In this document: positions 1-8,060 of the stretch, one piece after another
How the letters are laid out: each line of letters begins with the position of its first letter
How positions within the stretch are numbered: the stretch's first letter is position 1
Assembly: GCA_024235675.1 (NCBI GenBank)
Contig: JACKLZ010000003.1
Coordinates: forward strand, 1-64,000
Direction of reading: 5' to 3'
DNA length: 64,000 bases
From: Zoogloeaceae bacterium
GTDB lineage: Bacteria > Pseudomonadota > Gammaproteobacteria > Burkholderiales > Rhodocyclaceae
Program-made: the position numbers and the translations under genes
Notes under the pieces: generated by a model
Told to the model about the DNA's origin: nothing
The model's input: only the letters and a program-made list of their open reading frames with translations
Databases searched by the model: none

Positions 1-544
1 AACCCAGCGTATCGCAGCCCGCCGGCAAGGCAAAGATATAGCCCAGATCGGGCAAGGCCGGGGCGTTGATGTCGCGCACCTGCCCATCGGGCACATCGCG
101 GTTGGCGAAAACTTCCTTGAAGCCTGGGCGCTGTAAATCCGGCAGCGTGATCGGTCCCGGCGGGCTGTGCAGGGCCCGCCCGTCCAGAAAAATGCGCTGT
201 GCCAGCGCGGGCGCGCAGCGCGCCGCCACTGCAGAGGGCACGCCCTGCACATTGCGCAGCGACACCGTTTGGTCATGCGGGCAGAAGTAGTTGAACACCT
301 TGCCGTGATTGTCACGCATGGCCAGCGGGTCGGTGGGCACTTTTGGATCGGCGATGCCTTCGTGGATGAGCGTGTCGGGGGTGGGACCCGGAAGGCGCTG
401 CGTGTCGATCAGTTGGCAGAAGTTGACCAGGGTTTCAGTGCGTGCCCGGCGCGACTGCTGCGGCCCATACGACTGCATGGCTTCGAGCGAGGGGGTCTCA
501 AAACTGTAGGGGGCGTGGTTGAGGATCAGGTAGTCGGCGGGGCG
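1..544 (-). pseudogene. 5'-truncated second copy of the Tle3-type effector gene (C-terminal part, continues past left edge)
   Basis: The minus strand here closely matches the middle of the complete Tle3-like gene (about 2110-2655) and stays in frame to the window edge. It lacks the alpha/beta-hydrolase N-terminus and the catalytic Ser region. Homology starts abruptly at about 544, at the residues reading RPADYLIL, eight bases beyond the stop codon of the upstream Tli3-like gene, and no start codon is in frame there. Relative to the full copy it has a 12-base in-frame deletion (four residues missing before VPSAV) and many substitutions between about 300 and 410. The position after an effector/immunity pair is typical of orphan toxin cassettes in polymorphic toxin loci, which act as donors for recombination. 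Whether it is expressed cannot be told, because the 3' end is outside the window. Confidence 0.75.
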
Positions 545-551
545 CACGCGC

Positions 552-1379
552 TCATCCCGCCGCCTCGATCAGCCATGTCACCGGCCGCGCCACCGTGCGC
601 CCGAGCCCATCGAGTACGGCCAGTTGAAAGGCATTCCAGCGGGTGCCGCTGGTTTGTTTGGGTTCGCCTTCGAGGTCGGGGTCGCAGCGCATTTGCGACC
701 AGCCTTTGTAGTCCTTTACTTCGGGGACGGTGGTGGGGAGGTTTTGGAATTCGGGGAGTCTTTTATAGACAGTTGTGGGTAGATGATTGACTGGATCAAT
801 CACATTCATCCCCCAGCCATCCCCAAACGGTTTCGACGTCATGAAAACCCGTCCGTCCTTGAACTCGATGAAGGCCTGCTGCTGGATGACGGTGACCGAT
901 TTGATGCGCCTCGCGTGAAACCCGTCGCCAACCCATCGCGCCTCCTGAAACGTTCGGCCATGGTCCTTGGAGACTGCGAATCCCGAGGCATCCGAATAAG
1001 GCATGAAGATAAAGTCGCCATCGTTGTCGGCGTGCACGATTTTCGGCAGAAAGACGCGGGCGAACTGATCCATGTATGAGTTTCGAATCCCGCGCTTTTC
1101 ATCAACGTAGTAAATCGCCCCCTCGCAGTCATACCCCGTGAGTTCCAGGTGTCGATGATCGTCAAAACGGTAAATGACCTGTGTCGACGGCTTCCTTGGT
1201 GGCTCGGCATGGCTGGACGGCAGCCACGGGATCAAGGCGCTGGTCGCCAGCCCGGCGGCCACCAGCCGAGCGGGGTTTTTACCCATCCATTGACCGAACA
1301 TCCAGCATGTCAGCGCAAGGCCTAGCGTCCACAGCGGAATCAACCACATAAAGGTGTTCTCCATCAATTCAGTCTGCAT
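552..1379 (-). CDS. Tli3-like T6SS immunity protein (membrane-anchored/periplasmic)
   Basis: 275 residues. The N-terminus holds one or two hydrophobic segments (about residues 10-28 and 37-50, ending near SSHA), consistent with export or inner-membrane anchoring. The remaining ~220 residues are soluble and contain a short TGYDCEGAIYYVDE block and repeated beta-rich segments, as in the Tli3-like family that neutralises Tle3 lipases. It directly follows the Tle3-type effector and overlaps its end by 11 bases, so the pair is translationally coupled as effector/immunity pairs often are. A second ATG five codons in (1364) is an alternative start. The family call rests on resemblance and position. 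The immunity role is inferred from Tle3/Tli3 biology, where the cognate immunity protein acts in the periplasm. Confidence 0.7.
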   Translation of the reverse strand: MQTELMENTFMWLIPLWTLGLALTCWMFGQWMGKNPARLVAAGLATSALIPWLPSSHAEPPRKPSTQVIYRFDDHRHLELTGYDCEGAIYYVDEKRGIRNSYMDQFARVFLPKIVHADNDGDFIFMPYSDASGFAVSKDHGRTFQEARWVGDGFHARRIKSVTVIQQQAFIEFKDGRVFMTSKPFGDGWGMNVIDPVNHLPTTVYKRLPEFQNLPTTVPEVKDYKGWSQMRCDPDLEGEPKQTSGTRWNAFQLAVLDGLGRTVARPVTWLIEAAG

Positions 1380-3501
1380 GCACCACCGGGTAGCGGGATT
1401 GCCGCTCGCGCGCGGCCTTGTAGCTCGTTAGCAGGGCGCCGCGCTCGGCTTGCAGGCCGCGCATCTTGTGGTCCCACTCTAATGACGGCCAGTGTGCCTG
1501 CTCGCGCTCGTGTTTCGCGATCCGGGCGTCGATGTCCTGCAGGGCTGCCGCGTAGCCTTCCGTTTCGGTGCTCTCGTTGACCAGACCGGGGATGGCGGGC
1601 GGCTTGTTCATCTGCTTCTTGATGCTGTCGTGTAGAAGTCCATTTGCGTAGTAGGGACGATCGAAATCAAGAATACTCTCCCGCCAATCCGCCACCCGCA
1701 ACAATTTCTGCCAAAACGCCCCCCCATCGATCTTGCACGTGTCGTAGCTACGGCATCGCCCCACGGCCAGATCGAAGGCCGTCGCACAGCGCGAAGCGGC
1801 TTCGTCGAGCACGATGGCCGAATGGTTGGAGGTGGTCGTTGACGTGTCGCGGGCGCGCTCGCGCAACTCTTCCGGCGTCATGTATCGCGTCACAAACACG
1901 CCCTCGCTGTTGGCCGTGGCGCGCACCAGGGTCCAGTGCTCGCCGCGTGCGGCGAAGGCCGCTTCGAGCTCGGCCAGCTCGGTGCGCAAGAGTTCTTGTT
2001 GATAGCCGCGGGGCAGTGGTCTGACGCCCGGGCGCGGATCGGCGCTCTGGAACTGGATGTGGTTCTCGCCCTCGACCGCCGCCGCCGCGCTCTGCACCCC
2101 CCAGTCGGACGCACCCAGCGTATCGCAGCCCGCCGGCAAGGCAAAGGTATAGCCCAGATCGGGCAAGGCCGGGGCGTTGATATCGCGCACCTGGCCGTCG
2201 GGCACATCGCTGTTGGAGGCGACGCCAAGCCAGGTGCGTTTCAGATCGGGTAGCGTGACCGGCCCCGGCGGGCTGTGCAGGGCCCGCCCGTCCAGAAAAA
2301 TGCGCTGTGCCAGCGCGGGCGCGCAGCGCGCCGCCACCGCAGAGGGCACGCCCTGCCAGCCCATGCCCTGCACATTGCGCAGCGACACCGTTTGGTCATG
2401 CGGGCAGAAGTAGTTGAAGACCTTGCCGTGGTTGTCTCTGACATGGGTGGCGGTACCGACGATGCGCTGCGCGGCCACGCCCGAACACGCCAGCGCCTCG
2501 GGCGTGGGGCCAGGTTTGCGATGCGCGTCGATCAGCTGGCAGATATTGACCAGCGTTCCGGTGCGCGCGCGGCGCGACTGCTGCGGCCCATACGACTGCA
2601 TGGCTTCGAGCGTCGGGGTTTCGAGGCTGTAGGGGGAGTGGTTGAGGATGAGGCAATCGGCGGGGCGTTTAGCTGGCTTGTTTTGCGCGACGAGGAAATT
2701 TGCCAGCATGGCGACCAGCGTGCCCTGGCTGTGGGCGACGATATTGATGGAGTCCTTTTCGGTGCGTTCATCTGCCCGAATCATCAAAATCAGATTCGCC
2801 AGCCGCTGGGCGGCATTGACCATGTAGATGCGGTGGGGGGCGTCGGGAATCGTGTGGCTCAGATCCTGGCCCATGCTCGAGATCCACCGGGCCAGTCCGA
2901 TGATGTTGCCGCCCGGCCCCCACATGTCGATCAGGCTGGTGGTGGCATTGGCGAACACGCCGCCGTTCTTGGCAAAGTGTTCGTCGAGCCGGTTGTCGAA
3001 GCAATCGACGTTTTCGAAGCCGCGCCGGGGGTCGGATCTGCCGTCGATGTAGTAAGCGTCGTAGGGCGCCTCGGGGTCGGCCTCGCGACGGCGCAGCGCT
3101 TCGCGGTAGCGTGCCCGGTCGGCCTCGTAGGTGGCTTTATCGACCGGCCGATAGCCCCAGTAGAAGGGGATGATCGGGTTGTAGCCTTGTTGGTCGGCGC
3201 GGCGCTCGTAACTGGCCACGCGGTTGTCGCGGCAGGCGCGGGCGATGTCCCAGTTGCCGGGGGTGAGGTCGTTGCGCCCCAGGCGCAGGTTCAGCCCCTC
3301 GCACAAACCTTTGGCCTGGGTGGCGTAGGCTTCGCCCACGTCGTTGACGCCATGGACCAGGATGATGATGCCGGGCATGGGACCGGCACAGTTGACGTCC
3401 TTCTCCGGTGCCATGCCTTTGGGGACGCAGGTGACGGTGGCAATGCGGTCGCCGTTGAGGCCGGCTTCGCGGATGCGTGGATTGGGGTGCCAGTTTTTCA
3501 T
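1369..3501 (-). CDS. Tle3-type T6SS phospholipase effector (alpha/beta-hydrolase)
   Basis: 710 residues from the ATG at 3501; the open frame extends further upstream, but those codons overlap the preceding gene. An N-terminal hydrolase core carries the oxyanion-type ILVHGVND segment (about residues 47-54) and the nucleophile elbow AHSQG with Ser258. A long C-terminal region, with coiled-coil-like charged stretches in the last ~70 residues, follows. The architecture matches the Tle3 class of T6SS antibacterial lipases, which attack phospholipids in the target periplasm. The start overlaps the stop of the upstream VgrG fragment as TAATG, so the two are probably translated together, and the gene overlaps its putative immunity gene by 11 bases. 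There is no signal peptide, as expected for a T6SS cargo. The class is fairly sure; substrate specificity is not visible. Confidence 0.8.
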   Translation of the reverse strand: MKNWHPNPRIREAGLNGDRIATVTCVPKGMAPEKDVNCAGPMPGIIILVHGVNDVGEAYATQAKGLCEGLNLRLGRNDLTPGNWDIARACRDNRVASYERRADQQGYNPIIPFYWGYRPVDKATYEADRARYREALRRREADPEAPYDAYYIDGRSDPRRGFENVDCFDNRLDEHFAKNGGVFANATTSLIDMWGPGGNIIGLARWISSMGQDLSHTIPDAPHRIYMVNAAQRLANLILMIRADERTEKDSINIVAHSQGTLVAMLANFLVAQNKPAKRPADCLILNHSPYSLETPTLEAMQSYGPQQSRRARTGTLVNICQLIDAHRKPGPTPEALACSGVAAQRIVGTATHVRDNHGKVFNYFCPHDQTVSLRNVQGMGWQGVPSAVAARCAPALAQRIFLDGRALHSPPGPVTLPDLKRTWLGVASNSDVPDGQVRDINAPALPDLGYTFALPAGCDTLGASDWGVQSAAAAVEGENHIQFQSADPRPGVRPLPRGYQQELLRTELAELEAAFAARGEHWTLVRATANSEGVFVTRYMTPEELRERARDTSTTTSNHSAIVLDEAASRCATAFDLAVGRCRSYDTCKIDGGAFWQKLLRVADWRESILDFDRPYYANGLLHDSIKKQMNKPPAIPGLVNESTETEGYAAALQDIDARIAKHEREQAHWPSLEWDHKMRGLQAERGALLTSYKAARERQSRYPVVHAD

Positions 3502-4649
3502 TAGGCGTTTGGCTCCTCGGGGAGCACCTCGATTGAGGCTTTCTGGAAGTGGGCCATGTCGAGCAGATTGGTCTGGCCGGCACCGTCGGTTCGGCCTTCG
3601 ACCACGCGGCCGTCTTCCAGCGTGGCGCGAAAGCCACGGTTGATGATCGGATCGCCGGTGTGTTGCCAACTGAGCACCGGTTTCACATGAAAGCCATCCG
3701 GCGGCAGAAAACTCGGCGCGTCGTAGCTCAAACTCGTCGGCCCCGCAAAACTCTTCTTGCTCGCATGCACCGTAATCGTCCCCGGACACTCGACGGTGAT
3801 CCCGCCGTCAATGGTGATGCTCGCCCCGCCTTCGGTGGCGAGCACAATGCGTTTGCCGGCGGCGAAGTCGATGTGTTCCATGATCGAGACCATCTCCAGA
3901 TCTTCGCGCGCCTGGAAGGCCATCTCGTCGCTTTGCGCCTGCATCTCGATGTCGTCTTTGGCGGCGATCAGGCTGATGCCGGTGTTGCCCTCGCCGGCTC
4001 GGATGGCGCCGGCGAGCAGGCCGATGGCCTGGCCGGTGTGGATGCGCGTCTTGCCGGCGACGGCGAGGTTGGTGTCTTCGCCGCTGATGAGGCTGATGGT
4101 CTCGCCGTTGGAGAGCTGGATATGCCCGCCGGCGACGAAGCCGAGGCCGGCCTTGGCGGCCTGGATGATGGCGGGTTCGAGCAGGTGGGGGACTTTGCCG
4201 GCGGTGGCGGTGTTCTTTTGGTCGGCGTCGGCCAGCGCGGCGTCGAAGTCGACGCCATCGACCATGCCGCGGGCGACTGTGGCGAGCGCTTTGAGCGGGG
4301 CGGCGGTCGGGTCGATGGTGCTTTGATTGGGGCCGGTGCTGCCGATGGCGGCGGCGAGGGCCATGTCACCGGCCGGCTCGCCGTCGGTGTGCTGCGCCCA
4401 GGTACTCAGGGTAATGCCGCGCGCGGCGCGCAGCGCGGCGCCGGTGCCGCGAAAGCTGCCGCGGTAGTTGTCGGCCTGGTGGATGAGGTGGCCGAGGTTG
4501 AGCTGCGAGGCGTATTGGGTGCTGTGCAGGGCGGCGCGTTGCTGGTTGTCGGTGTCGTCGAAGACGAGCTGGTTGTGGCCGGCGAAGCGGCCGTGGGCGC
4601 CGAACTCCTTGCTCTTGAAGCCGCTGAGCGCGGCGGCGTGGTTGTGCAT
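3501..4649 (-). CDS. Detached VgrG C-terminal segment (DUF2345 plus transthyretin-like tail)
   Basis: 382 residues, collinear and mostly identical with the complete VgrG at 8061-10943 from about residue 588 onward, but without the gp27/gp5 trimerisation parts. Two in-frame deletions remove about 8 and 27 residues compared with that VgrG. The DUF2345 beta-helix-like stretch is intact (repeats ending in GGITVECPGTITVHASKKSF). The last ~90 residues differ from the full VgrG and contain DGRVVEGRTDGAGQT, which resembles the transthyretin-like extensions by which some VgrGs recruit Tle effectors. The start codon replaces a Glu codon of the parent sequence; an AAGGA lies 14 bases before it. It sits between the Tle1- and Tle3-type genes and abuts tle3 as TAATG. 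It may be an adaptor for Tle3 loading or a recombination relic kept in frame. Confidence 0.7.
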   Translation of the reverse strand: MHNHAAALSGFKSKEFGAHGRFAGHNQLVFDDTDNQQRAALHSTQYASQLNLGHLIHQADNYRGSFRGTGAALRAARGITLSTWAQHTDGEPAGDMALAAAIGSTGPNQSTIDPTAAPLKALATVARGMVDGVDFDAALADADQKNTATAGKVPHLLEPAIIQAAKAGLGFVAGGHIQLSNGETISLISGEDTNLAVAGKTRIHTGQAIGLLAGAIRAGEGNTGISLIAAKDDIEMQAQSDEMAFQAREDLEMVSIMEHIDFAAGKRIVLATEGGASITIDGGITVECPGTITVHASKKSFAGPTSLSYDAPSFLPPDGFHVKPVLSWQHTGDPIINRGFRATLEDGRVVEGRTDGAGQTNLLDMAHFQKASIEVLPEEPNA

Positions 4650-4667
4650 TAGAGAGAGAAATTGTCC

Positions 4668-6059
4668 TTAACCCGAAGGCGGGCTGAGGGTACGGATCTT
4701 GTAGTAGTCGGCAATGCTCATGTCGGTCATGGCCGTGCCGCCGGACAGCGAGAAGTGTTCGAACGAGTCGTGGGCATAGTTTTCAAATAAATGCTCGACG
4801 GCCGGATCGACCGTCGGGGTCGAGTCATTTCGCGGCCCGCCCCGGCCGGTGCGTGTCCGGGCCAGGTTTCTGAGCAGATGCTGCTGAATCCGGGCATCTT
4901 CCATGCGTGCCCGATCATTGGCGGCGCGCGCCGCCGCCTGGTTTTCGCGAGCGTCTTCAATCGCCAGGCCGGCATCAATCCATCGCCAGTACTGAGTCAT
5001 GTGCGCCTCGAAGTGCGCATGCACACTGCCGGAGGGGCGGACGACCTGCATGTATCTGGTCAGGGCGTCGATGTCGGGTTGGGGGATGTCGAAGGAGGGT
5101 TTAAAGCGGTCGTCCCAACGGGCATTTTGCTTTAACTCCCCCAATGACATCATTTTCAACCCAGCCCCCCGCGCCTCGTCGAGCATGTTCAACAAGGCGA
5201 TGCGTGCCAGCTTGTCCGAGCGCCCCTGCTCGCCCGCTTCGTAGCCGCCACCGATATCCGCGTGCGCGCCCGGATAGACAATGCAGCGGCGATGGCCGTC
5301 GACCACGGTGAGCGGAAAGGCCGCGCGCAACTCATGCGCGGCCACGATATGCGTGCAACGCTCGACAAAGGCCGGCACCGTGGTCTTGATCAATTCGGGC
5401 AAGCGGTTAACCCCCGCCCCGCCCACCGATTCCACCGTGTCGAAGATGCCGAGGAACTTGATGTTCAGCGGTACGCCGTCGTAGCGCAGTTGATTGCCCG
5501 AGCGCGTGACCTTGCTGTGCACCGCCAGCCAGTGCATGAAGGCCCGCGCCTCGGTGGCGCCACGCGAGAAGCCGAAGGCTGCGAGGTTGATTTCGTCGAC
5601 ACGGCGCAGGCTGCGCATCAAATCAACGCGGTCGGCAAATTCAAAAACCGCTTTCTCAAGGCGCTCTGTGATCCCGTCAGCAAAGCCCAACCCAAGCGCC
5701 CGCCCGTCTTCTTCTTGGTAGCCCTCGCGGACGACTTTGCGCACGCCGTTACGCACGGGTGCCCGGAATTCTTCGTAGCGTTCGTCAAAACGGAATTCTC
5801 GCCCCAGGCCCTCGTAATAAAGCGCGATTACTCCATTGTCGGGATCATTCTCGTGGGCATCGAACAGAGCGGCCACGTTCGAATGGCGAACCGGAAAATC
5901 CTTTTCTCGATGATTGCCTGTGCCGTCGAAGAAGAAGCTGATCCACATCCTGGCGTGGCAGACCGGGCATGCTGGAGACTTGGGGTCTCGAGTAGCGCCT
6001 CGTGCTCTTCGAACCATGTTTTCAGCGGATCGTACTTTCGGCGTAATCACGTCTGTCAT
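4668..6059 (-). CDS. Tle1-type T6SS lipase effector (DUF2235)
   Basis: 463 residues. The N-terminal FFFDGTGNH block (about 43-50) and the nucleophile elbow GFSRG (Ser165) are hallmarks of DUF2235 alpha/beta-hydrolases, the Tle1 family of T6SS phospholipases. Asp in the LGIFDTVES block and His in the YPGAHADIGGGY block are the likely remaining catalytic residues. No signal peptide is present. I chose ATG 6059 because an AAAGGAG Shine-Dalgarno sits 5 bases before it, inside the end of the upstream lipoprotein gene; a GTG two codons earlier overlaps that gene's stop. The order VgrG, DUF4123 adaptor, immunity, effector is the standard arrangement for Tle1 delivery. The role is killing of neighbouring cells by membrane lipid hydrolysis in the periplasm (family knowledge). 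Confidence 0.85.
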   Translation of the reverse strand: MTDVITPKVRSAENMVRRARGATRDPKSPACPVCHARMWISFFFDGTGNHREKDFPVRHSNVAALFDAHENDPDNGVIALYYEGLGREFRFDERYEEFRAPVRNGVRKVVREGYQEEDGRALGLGFADGITERLEKAVFEFADRVDLMRSLRRVDEINLAAFGFSRGATEARAFMHWLAVHSKVTRSGNQLRYDGVPLNIKFLGIFDTVESVGGAGVNRLPELIKTTVPAFVERCTHIVAAHELRAAFPLTVVDGHRRCIVYPGAHADIGGGYEAGEQGRSDKLARIALLNMLDEARGAGLKMMSLGELKQNARWDDRFKPSFDIPQPDIDALTRYMQVVRPSGSVHAHFEAHMTQYWRWIDAGLAIEDARENQAAARAANDRARMEDARIQQHLLRNLARTRTGRGGPRNDSTPTVDPAVEHLFENYAHDSFEHFSLSGGTAMTDMSIADYYKIRTLSPPSG

Positions 6060-6061
6060 GC

Positions 6062-6580
6062 TCACTCCTTTCCGTCGATACGCTCACGCGGGCCGGCGGA
6101 CCACATCTGGAACTGAACTGTCACTGGCATGCCCAAAGCGCGTTGTTGCGCTTCCAGAAGATCTTTCCTTGGAAGCGGCGCACTTGGCGTCACCTGCATC
6201 ACCACCTTGCGCCCCGGCAGGATGTGCACCACACCGTAGTGCGCCAGATCCGGCCACCAATTTTCGATGGTGGCTGTTGTTTCGTAGGTCTTGCCTTTCG
6301 TCAGCCTTACCCTGATCTGCGCCTCTTTGGCCCCCTGTGCCAAGCTAAAGCAGCAAATGTAACCTCCGCTCCTGACCTGTCCGGGAAGTGCAGAATCCAT
6401 GCTGCCGACGTCGTGGCCATTCACGTAGACCGCAACCAAGGTGTCGTCAGAATAGTTGTATACAACTCCGGTCAGCCCGACACTTTGGGGTTCATCGGCC
6501 CCGCAGGCGCTGATGCCGAGCGTTAGCACCATTGCGCCGATCATCCGGTGCCAAGTGTTTGCGGTTGTTGTTGCTTGCAT
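6062..6580 (-). CDS. DUF3304-family lipoprotein, probable Tle1 immunity protein (copy 2)
   Basis: 172 residues from ATG 6580. The N-terminus is a lipoprotein signal peptide with hydrophobic core MIGAMVLTLG and lipobox ISAC, so the mature protein should be anchored in a membrane facing the periplasm, where a Tle1 lipase acts. The C-terminal ~85 residues are almost identical to those of the neighbouring copy at 6634-7155, including the GRKVVMQV and AGPRERIDGKE blocks, while the middle has diverged. An upstream ATG at 6631 has a better Shine-Dalgarno (AAAGGAG), but that stretch copies the start region of the lipase gene and looks like a duplication scar. The 6580 start gives a signal peptide the same length as in the other copy. 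It lies immediately before the Tle1-type gene. The immunity role is inferred. Confidence 0.72.
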   Translation of the reverse strand: MQATTTANTWHRMIGAMVLTLGISACGADEPQSVGLTGVVYNYSDDTLVAVYVNGHDVGSMDSALPGQVRSGGYICCFSLAQGAKEAQIRVRLTKGKTYETTATIENWWPDLAHYGVVHILPGRKVVMQVTPSAPLPRKDLLEAQQRALGMPVTVQFQMWSAGPRERIDGKE

Positions 6581-6633
6581 CTTTGCTGCCCTTCGTGGAA
6601 TTGAATGCTTATGGATGACAGTGCCGGTCATGC

Positions 6634-7155
6634 TCACTCCTTTCCATCGATGCGCTCACGCGGACCGGCAGACCACATTTGGAAAAGCGTTCCAACCGGC
6701 AGGCCCAGAGCACGTTGTTGTGCTTCGAGCAGATCTTTCCGTGGGAGAGGCGCACTTGGCGTCACCTGCATCACTACCTTGCGCCCCGGCAGAATGTGCA
6801 CCACACCGTAGTGCGCCAGATCCGGCCACCACTTTTCGATGGTGGCGGTCAAGGTGTAACCATCTCCCTCCGCAGGTTCAAAATAGACTTCGACTTGTTT
6901 TGTACCCACCGGCAGCATGAAGCAACACATAGAGCCGCCGCCGCCGACAGCTCCGGGAACTACTGCTTCGAGAGCGGTGCCAACAGTCTTGCCGTTGACC
7001 TTCACCCACGCAAAACTTTCTTGAGAATAGTTGTAAGCGATTTCCGTCAGCCCGACACTTTGGGGTTCGCCGGCCCCGCAGGCGCTGATGCCAACGCTCA
7101 GAATCAGCGCCATAAACATGCGCCCGCAGGTCGTTCGTGTATTGAAGGTGGTCAT
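6634..7155 (-). CDS. DUF3304-family lipoprotein, probable Tle1 immunity protein (copy 1)
   Basis: 173 residues. A signal peptide with core MFMALILSVG and lipobox ISAC is followed by a ~145-residue domain that shares the AHYGVVHILPGRKVVM segment and C-terminus with the downstream copy. The middle section differs (two extra acidic residues around YFEPAEGDGY), as expected if the two copies protect against different lipase variants. ATG 7155 overlaps the stop of the DUF4123 gene as ATGA, so start choice is secure although the open frame runs much further upstream. It is part of the vgrG-adaptor-immunity-effector operon. Confidence 0.72.
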   Translation of the reverse strand: MTTFNTRTTCGRMFMALILSVGISACGAGEPQSVGLTEIAYNYSQESFAWVKVNGKTVGTALEAVVPGAVGGGGSMCCFMLPVGTKQVEVYFEPAEGDGYTLTATIEKWWPDLAHYGVVHILPGRKVVMQVTPSAPLPRKDLLEAQQRALGLPVGTLFQMWSAGPRERIDGKE

Positions 7156-8057
7156 GGCTTCTTCTCTGGCTCCGCCAGTTGGGCGTCCCAGCTTGCCCAG
7201 GCGTCGGGCGGAATGGCGTCGATCGCCGCGCCGAAAGAGAGCTTGCCATGTCGTAGGTAGTCGATGGCCTCGGTGAAGGGGCTGTGTGTTTCGAATCCTG
7301 CCGGCAGTTGCAGGGCCAGGATGCAGAACAGTGCGATATCGCCGGGCTGGTCGAGTGACAGTGCCTTTGCCCGTGTCTCGTGCGTCCGGATCAGGGTGAG
7401 TGCTTCGCAGGGGGTATAGGGTGCCAGCAAGGTGCTGTCGACCTCGCGCGCCTGCGCGGCGATCGTGTGGATATGCAGGCGGGCAGACAGCGTGTCGAAG
7501 GTTTTGCGATCGAAGGCGAGCGGCCCGGGGGACGGGCGATGGCGTGGGCGGCGCAGGATGTGCGCTTGTTCGCAAACATCTGGCGTGACCCAGGCGAGCA
7601 GTGGGCCAAGCAAGCGGCCGGTGCCAACCCGGTCAAGCAGGTCAAACAAAGCGGTGGTGACATGCGTATCCTGGTATCGAAACAATGCCGCTCCGCCATC
7701 GGGCAACAATACCTCTCGCAGGCGCGTCAGATGCAGGTGGACGGCGGCCGTTTCTGCATCGGCAAACAGAAAGCTCAGCGCGTGTGTGGTGAATGATATC
7801 TCGGCAATTTCGGGCAGGTCGGCTGAGTCGACAGGCAGCAGGCGCGGTCCGGTTTTGGCAATCTCCAGCCCATCGAGATCATGGTAGAGATTGATGGGTG
7901 CGCTGCCCGCTCGGGCCAGCCCGGATAGACGCGTCAGCGATGCCTCGTCGAGGCGCGTGGCGTCGGCGAGCACGTAGAAGGAGATTTCAGGCTGACACAT
8001 CTGCTTAAGCAAAGCGGTCAGCATTTGAGGCGAGGTCGCGGGGGCGTGCTCTGCCAT
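7152..8057 (-). CDS. DUF4123 T6SS adaptor/chaperone (Tap/TEC type)
   Basis: 301 residues without signal peptide or membrane segment. The N-terminal half (residues ~25-150) has the DUF4123 pattern: a YVLADATRLDE opening strand, a YHDLDGLEIAKTGPRLLPVD stretch and a later FRYQDTHVTTALFDLL segment. DUF4123 proteins bind effectors and load them onto a cognate VgrG. Here the gene starts 3 bases after the vgrG stop and its own end overlaps the immunity gene as ATGA. This links it to delivery of the Tle1-type lipase four genes into the operon. The C-terminal ~140 residues are likely to form the variable effector-binding part. Confidence 0.82.
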   Translation of the reverse strand: MAEHAPATSPQMLTALLKQMCQPEISFYVLADATRLDEASLTRLSGLARAGSAPINLYHDLDGLEIAKTGPRLLPVDSADLPEIAEISFTTHALSFLFADAETAAVHLHLTRLREVLLPDGGAALFRYQDTHVTTALFDLLDRVGTGRLLGPLLAWVTPDVCEQAHILRRPRHRPSPGPLAFDRKTFDTLSARLHIHTIAAQAREVDSTLLAPYTPCEALTLIRTHETRAKALSLDQPGDIALFCILALQLPAGFETHSPFTEAIDYLRHGKLSFGAAIDAIPPDAWASWDAQLAEPEKKP

Positions 8058-8060
8058 GGT

